From contig JAEDGP010000067.1 in the NCBI GenBank assembly GCA_016297405.1, positions 1-10,392 on the forward strand: a stretch of DNA of 10,392 nucleotides. The letters run 5' to 3'. This document shows, piece after piece, positions 1 to 6,436 of the stretch. Made by a program: the position numbers and the translations under genes. Source of the stretch: Treponema sp. (GTDB lineage Bacteria; Spirochaetota; Spirochaetia; Treponematales; Treponemataceae). Every line of letters begins with the position of its first letter. Position 1 is the first letter of the stretch. Below the pieces are notes generated by a model. The model saw nothing but the letters and a program-made list of their open reading frames with translations. It ran no database searches and was not told the DNA's origin.

Positions 1-210
1 TTCAAGCACACAATCCCAATCACCAACAATCCAGTCGCCCCTAAAGTCATAAGAATTGAATTTTGTGAATTCTTCTTCGTTAGTTACATCAACTTTTGCC
101 AAAGTTTCAGCAGCAGCGCTTTTTGATTCAGATTTCTTGCTACAAGAAACACTTGCAAGCATTGCAGCTGAAAGAAGAGCTGCGCCCATAATTTTTGCGA
201 TTTTTTTCAT
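1..210 (-). CDS. putative lipoprotein, N-terminal part only
   Basis: The first 70 codons of a gene that runs off the left edge of the window. The protein starts MKKIAKIMGAALLSAAMLAS and has a basic n-region, an alanine/leucine-rich hydrophobic core and a Cys at residue 23 (ASVSC). This fits a signal peptidase II lipobox of the relaxed spirochaetal type, although Leu sits at -5 rather than -3 or -4. A Lys/Ser/Ala-rich linker (residues 24-37) follows the Cys, then an acidic stretch and a GDWIVGDWDC segment. The start is well supported: AAAGGAG (minus strand of 219-225) lies 8 nt before the ATG, and a strong promoter lies just upstream. The family is not recognised from this fragment. It is expected to be exported and lipid-anchored. 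Confident as a gene, uncertain in function. Confidence 0.8.
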   Translation of the reverse strand, partial: MKKIAKIMGAALLSAAMLASVSCSKKSESKSAAAETLAKVDVTNEEEFTKFNSYDFRGDWIVGDWDCVLE

Positions 211-244
211 TTAATAGACTCCTTTTGAAAAAAAATACATCTTT

Positions 245-273
245 ATTATCAAGCGTTAAAAGCTAATTGTCAA
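245..273 (-). promoter_or_regulatory. sigma-70-type promoter of the lipoprotein gene
   Basis: Read on the minus strand, TTGACA (273-268, perfect -35) and GATAAT (250-245, 5 of 6 to TATAAT) are separated by exactly 17 nt. Transcription should start near 238, giving a leader of about 28 nt that contains the AAAGGAG ribosome-binding site. This is the best-matching promoter in the window and suggests strong housekeeping expression. Confidence 0.8.
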
Positions 274-349
274 GAATCATATATATTACTTGGAGCATGA
301 AGATGACGAGATTTAACTTTTAATGAAAAATTATATTTTGCGCCACATA

Positions 350-369
350 CTGAATCGCTGACATTCAGC
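350..369 (-). terminator. weak hairpin downstream of the methyltransferase-transglutaminase gene
   Basis: Just after the stop codon of the 377-1567 gene there are two mutually exclusive small stems: CTGAAT/ATTCAG (350-355 with 363-368) and GCTGA/TCAGC (357-361 with 365-369). The downstream minus-strand sequence is T-rich only after about 15 nt, so this is at best a weak terminator. The rest of 274-376 shows nothing else that I can support. Confidence 0.25.
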
Positions 370-376
370 AAAGCTT

Positions 377-1567
377 TTACATCACCTGGTAATAGGCCCG
401 CATACTTTCGCTTAAATCATTAAGATGTTTGAAAAATTCTGGCTTGTCATTGCATTTTCTCATGCAGTCAATCAGTCCCTTGAATGGAGCTGTAAAATAC
501 ATTGGCAAATCTACTTCATTTTTGAAGTTGTTTGGCTGATAGGCCAGATGTTCTGTATCAATGCTGAAGCAAGCTTTTTGCCCTTTTTTGTTACCCCTTG
601 CATCAAGGCGAACCCAGCGTCCAAGGCTTTTGAAATAAACAGCATTAAAGCCATGTGGATAAAAGTGATTCGGCTTAGAGGCACATAATATCTGGTAGCA
701 GAAACCTGTAGGAATGCCAAAATTTCTGAGCATTGCGGCAAAAAGATGTGATTTTGCCATGCAGATTCCGTGGCCGATTTTAAGAACATCGCTTGCGCTT
801 ACAGGAAGTTCAGTTCGTTTTATATCTGAGGTGTGAGGATATTCGTTTTGCACATATTCAAATATTTTGCGGGCCAGAAGAATTTCGTCATCTTTATAGG
901 ATTCGAATTGCTGACAGGCCTTTTGGACTTCGGCAGAATTAAAATCTACCACATCAGTACATTCCAGATATTTTGAAAAATCAGGAGATTCATTTTTTAT
1001 GCTTACAGAAATCCCATCTCCCATTTCATAAAAAGTTGTATTGAATTCAGGGTTTTCTTTTAGGAAAGTCACATAGCGGGCGATTTTTCGAACCATTTTT
1101 ATGGTGCTGTAGTTGTGGGTCAACGACTGGTTTTCTACCATTCCGTGGAATGAAAGGTTGTCTGTAATTATTGCGCCACCTGGAGCCAGATTGGTTTGGA
1201 ACTTTACGAACATTTTCATATTCTGGGCTTTTGGTCCATCTATGAAAATCAAATCATATTTCTTTTTGAAATCGAATCTGGCAGCATCGCCCAGAAAAAT
1301 TGTAATTCGATCCATAAGCCCGCTTTCAGCAATGTTTTTTACTGCCAGCTGGTAACGCTCAATGTCAAATTCAACTGTATCAACAAATATATCATCAGCG
1401 GCCTTTGCAAAATTGATTGCGGAGTAACCAATGGCGCTGCCGATTTCAAGCATGGAATGAACATTATGTGATTTTATGTAATCTGTAATGAATGTAAGGC
1501 TTGGATCTTTGATGATTGGAACTGCGTTGTCTTTTGCAAATTCCTTGAGTTTTGCTGTCTGTTCCAT
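377..1567 (-). CDS. O-methyltransferase / transglutaminase-like fusion protein
   Basis: A 396-residue protein with two enzymatic domains. Residues 1-192 resemble class I SAM-dependent O-methyltransferases of the COMT/YrrM (TrmR) group: SAM-binding motif EIGSAIGYS at 41-49, acidic motif VEFD at 65-68, GDAARF at 93-98, FIDGPK at 108-113 and TDN at 135-137. Asp109, Asp136 and Asn137 are the likely metal ligands. Residues of about 220-396 resemble stand-alone bacterial transglutaminase-like proteins: GHGICMAKSHL with Cys269 as nucleophile, HGFNAVYF with His305, and RLDARGN with Asp322. All three catalytic positions are present. There is no signal peptide or membrane segment, so it is cytoplasmic. 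By family, the first domain methylates a catechol-like or tRNA hydroxyl. The second could be a thiol peptidase or acyltransferase. The natural substrate is unknown. The start codon lies 6 nt after an extended -10, with no Shine-Dalgarno. The domain calls are firm; the joint function is open. Confidence 0.88.
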   Translation of the reverse strand: MEQTAKLKEFAKDNAVPIIKDPSLTFITDYIKSHNVHSMLEIGSAIGYSAINFAKAADDIFVDTVEFDIERYQLAVKNIAESGLMDRITIFLGDAARFDFKKKYDLIFIDGPKAQNMKMFVKFQTNLAPGGAIITDNLSFHGMVENQSLTHNYSTIKMVRKIARYVTFLKENPEFNTTFYEMGDGISVSIKNESPDFSKYLECTDVVDFNSAEVQKACQQFESYKDDEILLARKIFEYVQNEYPHTSDIKRTELPVSASDVLKIGHGICMAKSHLFAAMLRNFGIPTGFCYQILCASKPNHFYPHGFNAVYFKSLGRWVRLDARGNKKGQKACFSIDTEHLAYQPNNFKNEVDLPMYFTAPFKGLIDCMRKCNDKPEFFKHLNDLSESMRAYYQVM

Positions 1568-1573
1568 TTGGAC

Positions 1574-1582
1574 ATTATATCA
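1574..1582 (-). promoter_or_regulatory. extended -10 promoter of the methyltransferase-transglutaminase gene
   Basis: The minus strand reads TGATATAAT (1582-1574), a perfect TGn-TATAAT extended -10, followed by GTCCAA and the ATG at 1567. With a normal -10 to +1 distance, the transcript would begin at or within a base or two of the start codon. No convincing -35 is found 17 nt upstream, as is usual for extended -10 promoters, and there is no Shine-Dalgarno. Confidence 0.6.
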
Positions 1583-1600
1583 CTTTTTTAAAGAAAGGTG

Positions 1601-1609
1601 TGGTATAAT
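1601..1609 (+). promoter_or_regulatory. extended -10 promoter of the GH53 galactanase gene
   Basis: TGGTATAAT (1601-1609) is a perfect TGn-TATAAT extended -10. It is followed by AGGGAT and the ATG at 1616, so the predicted transcription start falls on the start codon. The -35 region (about 1581-1586, CACTTT) is poor. The arrangement mirrors the divergent minus-strand promoter at 1574-1582; the two -10 hexamers are 24 nt apart. Confidence 0.6.
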
Positions 1610-1615
1610 AGGGAT

Positions 1616-2716
1616 ATGAATAAGAAATTGAAAACTTATAAGATGATTTGGCTGATTGTGGCTTTCATTACTTGTTTTGAATTGACCGCAAAAGAAAAGC
1701 CGGATGATAAAAAGATGCTGGAACTTCGCGGGGCAGATATTTCATATTATTGGCAGCAGAAAGATTTGGGAGTTGAATTTAAGAAAAACGGAAAAACTGT
1801 TCCATTGCCGCAGATTCTAAAGGAAGGCGGAACAAATATAATTCGTTTAAGACTTTGGGTGAACCCAAAAGATGGGTGGAACAACCTGGAAAACACTCTG
1901 GCAGCGGCAAAAGAGCTGAAGTCTTATGGTTTTGCGCTTCTTTTGGATCTGCATTATTCTGATTCCTGGACTGATCCTGGACAGCAGAAAAAACCGGAAG
2001 CATGGAAAAATCTGGATTTTGTAAGACTTAAGCGAAAAGTTCATGATTGGACTAGCGAAGTGCTGGAATCGTTTGTGCAGAATGGTACAACGCCGGAATA
2101 TGTGCAGGTTGGCAACGAGATTAATAGCGGTTTTTTGTGGCCGGAAGGCAAAGTGGTTGACGATCTGGGGTTTGGAAAGTTTTCACAATTGATTTCTATG
2201 GGATGTGCTGCAGTGCGCGAAACGTGTCCTGAATCAAAAATAGTGCTTCATATTGCAAACGCTGGAAACAGGGATTTTCAATTATGGTGGCTTGGTAACA
2301 TAAAGAAGTGCCAGGTGGATTATGATGTAATCGGGCTTTCCTATTATCCTGTGTGGCATGGAAAGAACATCGATAAAGTTGCTGCAAATGTTTCTTTGAT
2401 CTCTAAGCAGTTCAAAAAGCCTGTAATTATCGCAGAAACCGCCTATCCCTGGACTCTAAAATGGAATGATGAACAGCACAATCTGGTGGGAATGGAAAGT
2501 GATTTGATTTCAGGTTATGAGGCTACGGCCGCAGGGCAGAAAAAATATTTTAAAGCTTTGTGTGATGAATTGAAGAAAACAAAAGGGTGCATAGGAATTT
2601 TCTGGTGGGAACCATCTGCAGTAAGCTACGAAGGCTTTCCAAGCTCTATGGAAAATCAAACCTGGTTTGATTTTGAAGGAAATTACAATGGAACTGGTGA
2701 TGTATATTTAGATTAG
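1616..2716 (+). CDS. GH53 arabinogalactan endo-beta-1,4-galactanase, exported
   Basis: A 366-residue enzyme expected to cleave beta-1,4-galactan side chains of pectin (EC 3.2.1.89 activity of family GH53). Visible family signatures, numbered from ATG 1616: ELRGADISYYWQQ at 36-48, TNIIRLRLWVNP at 73-84, LDLHYSDSWTDPGQQ at 110-124, VQVGNEIN with acid/base Glu168, the NAGNRDFQLWW segment at 215-225, GLSYYPVWHG, IIAETAYPW with nucleophile Glu274, and IFWWEPS near 328-334. The single domain covers almost the whole length and has no carbohydrate-binding module. The N-terminus (MNKKLKTYKMIWLIVAFITC) is a signal sequence. It could be cut by signal peptidase I near LTA25, or be a lipoprotein leader with Cys20. 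I chose the ATG over the upstream GTG at 1598 because the GTG codons would translate the -10 region and spoil a clean signal peptide. The gene stands divergent to the methyltransferase fusion with no transporter or other glycosidase beside it. Confidence 0.92.
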   Translation: MNKKLKTYKMIWLIVAFITCFELTAKEKPDDKKMLELRGADISYYWQQKDLGVEFKKNGKTVPLPQILKEGGTNIIRLRLWVNPKDGWNNLENTLAAAKELKSYGFALLLDLHYSDSWTDPGQQKKPEAWKNLDFVRLKRKVHDWTSEVLESFVQNGTTPEYVQVGNEINSGFLWPEGKVVDDLGFGKFSQLISMGCAAVRETCPESKIVLHIANAGNRDFQLWWLGNIKKCQVDYDVIGLSYYPVWHGKNIDKVAANVSLISKQFKKPVIIAETAYPWTLKWNDEQHNLVGMESDLISGYEATAAGQKKYFKALCDELKKTKGCIGIFWWEPSAVSYEGFPSSMENQTWFDFEGNYNGTGDVYLD

Positions 2717-2783
2717 AAATTTCTTAAAATTGCAAATTTACGAGGTTTCCTTAACTAAATCGAATAACAGCCGATAAAATAGT

Positions 2784-3596
2784 ATGAGTAGAAAACAGAA
2801 AAACAGTGGATTGGCTATGGCAAGTGTTTGTCTTGCTTTTCTTGTGATGTTAATAATCATCATTGTAAAATGGCCAACCTTCAAAAAGAATTTTGATACA
2901 GCGGTTAAAAGGAATTCGGCTTCAGAAGCGATTGAAGAAAATTACGATGATTCTTCGGCACAGATTGATATTATGAGTTCAGGCGATGTAAATGGAACGT
3001 CGTACGATCAGGATAATTTTGAAAGGGGCAATGTTGATTCGATAAATGATGAATTTGAATCAGTTGAATTAAATGCAGCTTTGCAAGACGAAGAAAATGC
3101 ACACAAACTTGCGCCGATTGACGGAATGCCCAAGGCAGAAAGTGAAAAAAAACCTGAGCCAGTAGCAGAAAAGCAAGCTAATTACAAAATTTATTTTGTG
3201 AAGATTGGTCCTGAAGGCTCCATCGAAAAGGATTGCATTACCAGGACAGTACGAAAAAGTGATTCTCCATTAACTGAGGCGATCAGGCAACTTCTGGCTG
3301 GTCCTCAAGCTGGAGATGGAAACTGCATTACTCTTATTCCAAAGGGAACAAAACTCCTTGGTGCGTCAGTAAAGAATGGTGTTGCCACATTGAACTTTAG
3401 TGAGGAATTTGAATTCCTTCAGTTTGGTTCAGAAGGTGCCTATGGCCAGCTTAAGCAGGTTGTTTGGACTGCAACAGAATTCAGCACTGTGAAAAGCGTT
3501 TTGTTCCTGATAGAAGGGGAGCAAAGACAGTATCTTGGAAGTGAGGGCGTGGAGATTGGAGGTCCAATTTCCAGAAGCAGCTTTGGCAGATTCTAG
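2784..3596 (+). CDS. membrane-anchored GerMN-domain protein
   Basis: A 270-residue protein with a short basic N-terminus, one transmembrane segment (residues 11-28) and an extracytoplasmic remainder. Residues of about 30-133 form an acidic, Asp/Glu/Ser-rich, probably disordered linker with a Pro/Glu/Lys end. Residues 134-260 match the GerMN fold: YKIYFVKIGPEGS start, SPLTEAIRQLLAGP at 161-174, LIPKGTKLLGASVKNGVATLNFSEEF-like core (184-209), and GQLKQVVWTATEFSTVKSV at 221-239. GerMN domains are known from Bacillus spore germination protein GerM and from lipoproteins of many non-sporulating bacteria; the biochemical role is poorly defined, probably envelope-related. It follows the galactanase gene by 67 nt on the same strand, with no clear hairpin between, so read-through is possible. 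No Shine-Dalgarno is visible before ATG 2784. Met12 (2817) is a less likely start because it would lose the positive n-region. Its stop faces the convergent gene at 3618 across only 21 nt. Confidence 0.82.
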   Translation: MSRKQKNSGLAMASVCLAFLVMLIIIIVKWPTFKKNFDTAVKRNSASEAIEENYDDSSAQIDIMSSGDVNGTSYDQDNFERGNVDSINDEFESVELNAALQDEENAHKLAPIDGMPKAESEKKPEPVAEKQANYKIYFVKIGPEGSIEKDCITRTVRKSDSPLTEAIRQLLAGPQAGDGNCITLIPKGTKLLGASVKNGVATLNFSEEFEFLQFGSEGAYGQLKQVVWTATEFSTVKSVLFLIEGEQRQYLGSEGVEIGGPISRSSFGRF

Positions 3597-3617
3597 AGCT
3601 TTTATGCAACAAGGATT

Positions 3618-5171
3618 TTAGTTCGGATTCTTCTTGTCCAAAAGCATGTTCTGGTAACTTTTTTCAATAAAGCCATCTATATCGTCAACATCTTTGTTGG
3701 TGGAAACCGTATATCCAATTGATATGGAAAGATCGTCTTTTTTGGAAAAGCCTAGACATGCTTTTTTTATTGAATGAAAAAGTTCGGGTAACTGATTTGA
3801 CATTGTTACAGGTAAAATGAAAGCAAATGTGGAATCAGAAATCCTGAAAATGGAATCTGTTTCTGGAATAGCAGCTTTAAGTTTTGCGCTGAAATCTGCA
3901 ATTATTTTGTTAGTACCCAAAAATCCGTTCTGTTCCAAAAGGAATTCGTATTTATTCAAACAAAGGGAAATAAGACAGATTGCCCTTGAATGCATGGAAA
4001 TGTCGTTGAAAATCTGCTGAACAAGTGGAGTTTTCTTTTTAAAGCCAGAAACAGAATCTATGAAAGCGGTTTGTTCCAAATGGCGCACAGATTCTGCATA
4101 AAAGTCCATTCTGGAAAAAACCAGATAATAGCTGTTTATTTTTTTGTTAGTCGTTAGGACAGGAACTTTTTTTGCGTAGAAAAGTTTTTTGTCGCTGGTG
4201 AAAGAAAAATAAGAAGAATTATTTTCGTCATCAAGATTTGGAATGCCAAGCTGTTGAACTTTATCCAATGGAAAAACAGTATCAAACGGATCGAATTTAT
4301 TCGCAAATATATGATAGTTTGAAAGAAGATTTGCAGCTGCCATATTCGTTTCTATGAGTTTATCGTCACCGTCAAAAATGAAAATAGGTGTATTGGAATG
4401 ATTGAAAACCTGATTTTTGCAAAGGGTGACGCTCTGTTCCCGTTCGTCATAGACAAAAACAAAAAAGGAAGCTGTCATCATGAACAGGGTGCTGAAAGAA
4501 TCGATGAAATGAGAAGCGTTTTCATGAGAAACAAAGAAAAAGTTTTCCATGATGAACCAGTTCATGCTTGGAATCATGAAGATAAGAACACCGCAGGCAA
4601 AAAAAAGCATGATTTTTTTGTATTCTTTAAAATTCGTAATTGCTTTGTACAGAAACAGAAGAATTATTATTCCCAAAAAAATATAGCAGTAATAGCAGTG
4701 AACATAATATAGAATCTTTTTGTTGAATATGAATCCACCGATAATGGTATCCATGTCTATGCTTGCTTTAGAATCAAAGAATGGCGATTGGCCAAAAATA
4801 AAGTGGTCAACCAGGTAGATTAGCAAATTTACGACTGGAACAGCGTAAAGCGAATAATTTGCGATAGAACGCCTGTAAGTGGAAATTTTTCCAAAATTAT
4901 AGACAAAATAAAATACTGAAACGACGGCAAGTTCAGCGCTAATGTATTCGGCTCCCAAAAGGCATGTCAGCACAATTGGCTTATCCAGATAGTACCATTT
5001 GTAGGCTTCCTGAAAGCCTGCAAGGGTCATCCAGATGCCTAGAAAAAATTCTGAGAGCCCAAAATATCGGGAGTTGGATTTTTTTTCGCTGTTCGTAATG
5101 ATGACGAAGGCAAATGCAAAGCCACAGATGCCTATGAAAAATCTTAATATCGAAAGAATTAATGAAACCAT
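3618..5171 (-). CDS. 7TM / PAS-like sensor with degenerate GGDEF domain
   Basis: A 517-residue protein. The N-terminal 242 residues hold seven predicted membrane helices (about 4-26, 38-55, 66-92, 104-124, 154-176, 186-206, 222-242), like the 7TM input modules of bacterial sensor kinases and cyclases. Residues of about 255-355 look PAS-like (TPIFIFDGDDKLIETN). Residues of about 365-512 have the pattern of a GGDEF domain: AFIDSVSGFKKK at 369-380 corresponds to the DxLTGLxNR start, and FRISDSTFAFIL at 442-453 occupies the signature. GGDEF itself reads SDSTF (445-449), so the metal and catalytic residues are lost and diguanylate cyclase activity is not expected. At the exact I-site position PETD (436-439) replaces RxxD. 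It is most likely a pseudo-enzyme sensor, or a binder of some ligand or protein. Its ATG lies 2 nt after the stop of the upstream secreted-protein gene and lacks a Shine-Dalgarno, implying translational coupling. Confidence 0.82.
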   Translation of the reverse strand: MVSLILSILRFFIGICGFAFAFVIITNSEKKSNSRYFGLSEFFLGIWMTLAGFQEAYKWYYLDKPIVLTCLLGAEYISAELAVVSVFYFVYNFGKISTYRRSIANYSLYAVPVVNLLIYLVDHFIFGQSPFFDSKASIDMDTIIGGFIFNKKILYYVHCYYCYIFLGIIILLFLYKAITNFKEYKKIMLFFACGVLIFMIPSMNWFIMENFFFVSHENASHFIDSFSTLFMMTASFFVFVYDEREQSVTLCKNQVFNHSNTPIFIFDGDDKLIETNMAAANLLSNYHIFANKFDPFDTVFPLDKVQQLGIPNLDDENNSSYFSFTSDKKLFYAKKVPVLTTNKKINSYYLVFSRMDFYAESVRHLEQTAFIDSVSGFKKKTPLVQQIFNDISMHSRAICLISLCLNKYEFLLEQNGFLGTNKIIADFSAKLKAAIPETDSIFRISDSTFAFILPVTMSNQLPELFHSIKKACLGFSKKDDLSISIGYTVSTNKDVDDIDGFIEKSYQNMLLDKKNPN

Positions 5172-5173
5172 AT

Positions 5174-6346
5174 TTATTTTATTTTTGCCGAATCAAGGAT
5201 TTTGTCAAAATAGTGTTTGTTATTCAAATATGCATCTGCATACGCTGTAAAGTGGATGGCATATTGAATCTTGTCCGAGTGGGTAAACCTATGTATTGAA
5301 ACGCTTTGATTTGTATCTTTTGGATTTTTGCTTTCAAAGCTTATTGTAGTACTGTTTTTTCCTGATGAAATTTTAAGTGTTGAAAGATCTGTGTAGGCTT
5401 GGGGAATGAAAAAATAGCTGCGCAATGCCTCAAATGGTATGCCTTTGTAAGATTGGTCAGAGGCTACTGATGGATTTTCGCTGAAGAAGACAGTGGAAAC
5501 TCCGTTGAGATTCATGATTTTCTCATAGATTTGTTGAGAAGATTGAGGAATCTGTGAAAGATCAGCATTTCCTTCCCTTAAAATGTCCAATGTTGATTGC
5601 CATTGGTCTGTAACCCGAAGAGATTGGGAGCCGGCTGAGAAAATTTTTGTGGCGGCTTTAGTATTTGGTGAAAAATTATGTGATTTTTCGCTGATAATTG
5701 AATCAAGGCCTTTGAAATCAGTGAATGTAGTATCTATAGAACTGGTGATTCGTCCCATTGCAACAACGTAAAAAAGATCTTTTCCGTCAGCGCCAGTAAT
5801 TTTCTTAAGGTTGAAAAGTGGAATGAGTGGATTAAAAATTTCTGTGACCTGGCCTCCAAACTGCATAAATTCGTCCACAACTTTAAAGCCAAAGCGATCC
5901 ATGAATGAATCTTTTTGGCCTTTTGTACTGCATTCTTTTGTGAATGCTTCGAAAGGAATAGGATCTGCTTTTATGCGTCGTGCATTCAGCTCGTAAAGCA
6001 TGTCGTGGATATAATTTATGTATTCGCCGTCCGATGCAGAAAAGCTGCCCATAATTTTTTCACCAGTCAATTCCATGTGGTCGTTTTGTGAATCGATAGT
6101 GAAATAGATTGCAACTGATTTTTCCTCCAGTTCTTCAGCTTCATTTGCCGGAGCATAAAATCTGGCGCAAAAAGTTGAATCGTTGTAACAAAGAAAACCA
6201 ACGTATGCTTCTCTCTGAAAAGTATTGTCACGATAATAGACAAAGTCGCCTGATGTATCTGGAATTGATGGAATGAAACCTGGAAGACCAAATACTGATG
6301 CGATTGTTAAAATTGTTACTATCAAAAGTGTTGTAATTTTTTTCAT
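5174..6346 (-). CDS. secreted protein of unknown function
   Basis: A 390-residue protein beginning MKKITTLLIVTILTIASVFG, a clear signal peptide with probable cleavage after Gly20 and no lipobox Cys. It is therefore periplasmic or exported. The mature part is rich in Ser, Thr, Asp and Phe and has no further membrane helix. I see no known catalytic motif and do not recognise the family. Segments such as YVVAMGRITSSIDTTF and repeated beta-like Ser/Thr stretches suggest a mixed alpha/beta fold only. It sits 90 nt downstream of proS on the same strand, and 2 nt upstream of the 7TM/degenerate-GGDEF gene, so it may supply that receptor's extracytoplasmic partner (inference). The ATG at 6346 has no Shine-Dalgarno. 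A strong one lies 64 nt further upstream, beyond a G/C-run palindrome. The signal peptide fixes the reading frame and start. Confidence 0.85.
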   Translation of the reverse strand: MKKITTLLIVTILTIASVFGLPGFIPSIPDTSGDFVYYRDNTFQREAYVGFLCYNDSTFCARFYAPANEAEELEEKSVAIYFTIDSQNDHMELTGEKIMGSFSASDGEYINYIHDMLYELNARRIKADPIPFEAFTKECSTKGQKDSFMDRFGFKVVDEFMQFGGQVTEIFNPLIPLFNLKKITGADGKDLFYVVAMGRITSSIDTTFTDFKGLDSIISEKSHNFSPNTKAATKIFSAGSQSLRVTDQWQSTLDILREGNADLSQIPQSSQQIYEKIMNLNGVSTVFFSENPSVASDQSYKGIPFEALRSYFFIPQAYTDLSTLKISSGKNSTTISFESKNPKDTNQSVSIHRFTHSDKIQYAIHFTAYADAYLNNKHYFDKILDSAKIK

Positions 6347-6357
6347 AAGCAGTAAAA

Positions 6358-6394
6358 GGGGGCGTTACGGGGGATTTACCCCCGTTAGAGGGGG
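6358..6394. repeat. G/C-run palindromic element, possible small dispersed repeat
   Basis: In an otherwise AT-rich region this stretch has three G5 runs (6358-6362, 6369-6373, 6390-6394) and one C5 run (6379-6383). The core is a perfect 7-bp stem, ACGGGGG (6367-6373) with CCCCCGT (6379-6385), around the loop ATTTA. The outer G5 runs could each pair with the C5 run instead, giving alternative folds. It lies between proS and the secreted-protein gene and would be transcribed as a C-rich hairpin ahead of the latter. There is no adjacent T-tract of terminator type. The composition suggests an inserted REP- or MITE-like unit. Confidence 0.6.
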
Positions 6395-6407
6395 TAGGAA
6401 CCAACGG

Positions 6408-6423
6408 CATATAATGCTCCTTT
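6408..6423 (-). promoter_or_regulatory. strong ribosome-binding site and ATG detached from the downstream gene
   Basis: On the minus strand AAAGGAG (6423-6417), six nt and ATG (6410-6408) form an ideal translation start. The reading frame from this ATG runs through the palindrome and overlaps the secreted-protein gene in another frame, ending at 6228 after 60 low-complexity codons. The real gene begins 64 nt downstream at ATG 6346. Both ATGs are preceded by T, giving TATG on each side of the intervening segment. It could act as a leader-peptide start, or be a relic of the original start region. Confidence 0.5.
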
Positions 6424-6436
6424 CGGAAGATAACCT

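Noticed and set aside
1598..1615. Upstream GTG start for the galactanase
   Set aside because: These six codons span the perfect extended -10 TGGTATAAT, have no ribosome-binding site, and would put MWYNRD ahead of a normal signal peptide.
2773..2780. GATAAAAT as a -10 element for the GerMN gene
   Set aside because: It ends 3 nt before the ATG, which would put transcription start inside the coding region. The best -35 candidate (TTAACT, 2751-2756) is only 4 of 6. Not strong enough to call.
3597..3617. Bidirectional terminator between the convergent genes
   Set aside because: Only 21 nt separate the stops, and I found no stem of useful length or T-tract on either strand.
6228..6410. 60-codon minus-strand frame with a strong ribosome-binding site
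   Set aside because: About a third is translation of the G/C-run palindrome and the rest is an out-of-frame overlap with the signal-peptide gene. The composition (Asn/Ser/Arg-rich) does not look like a protein. Kept only as a possible leader peptide in the findings.
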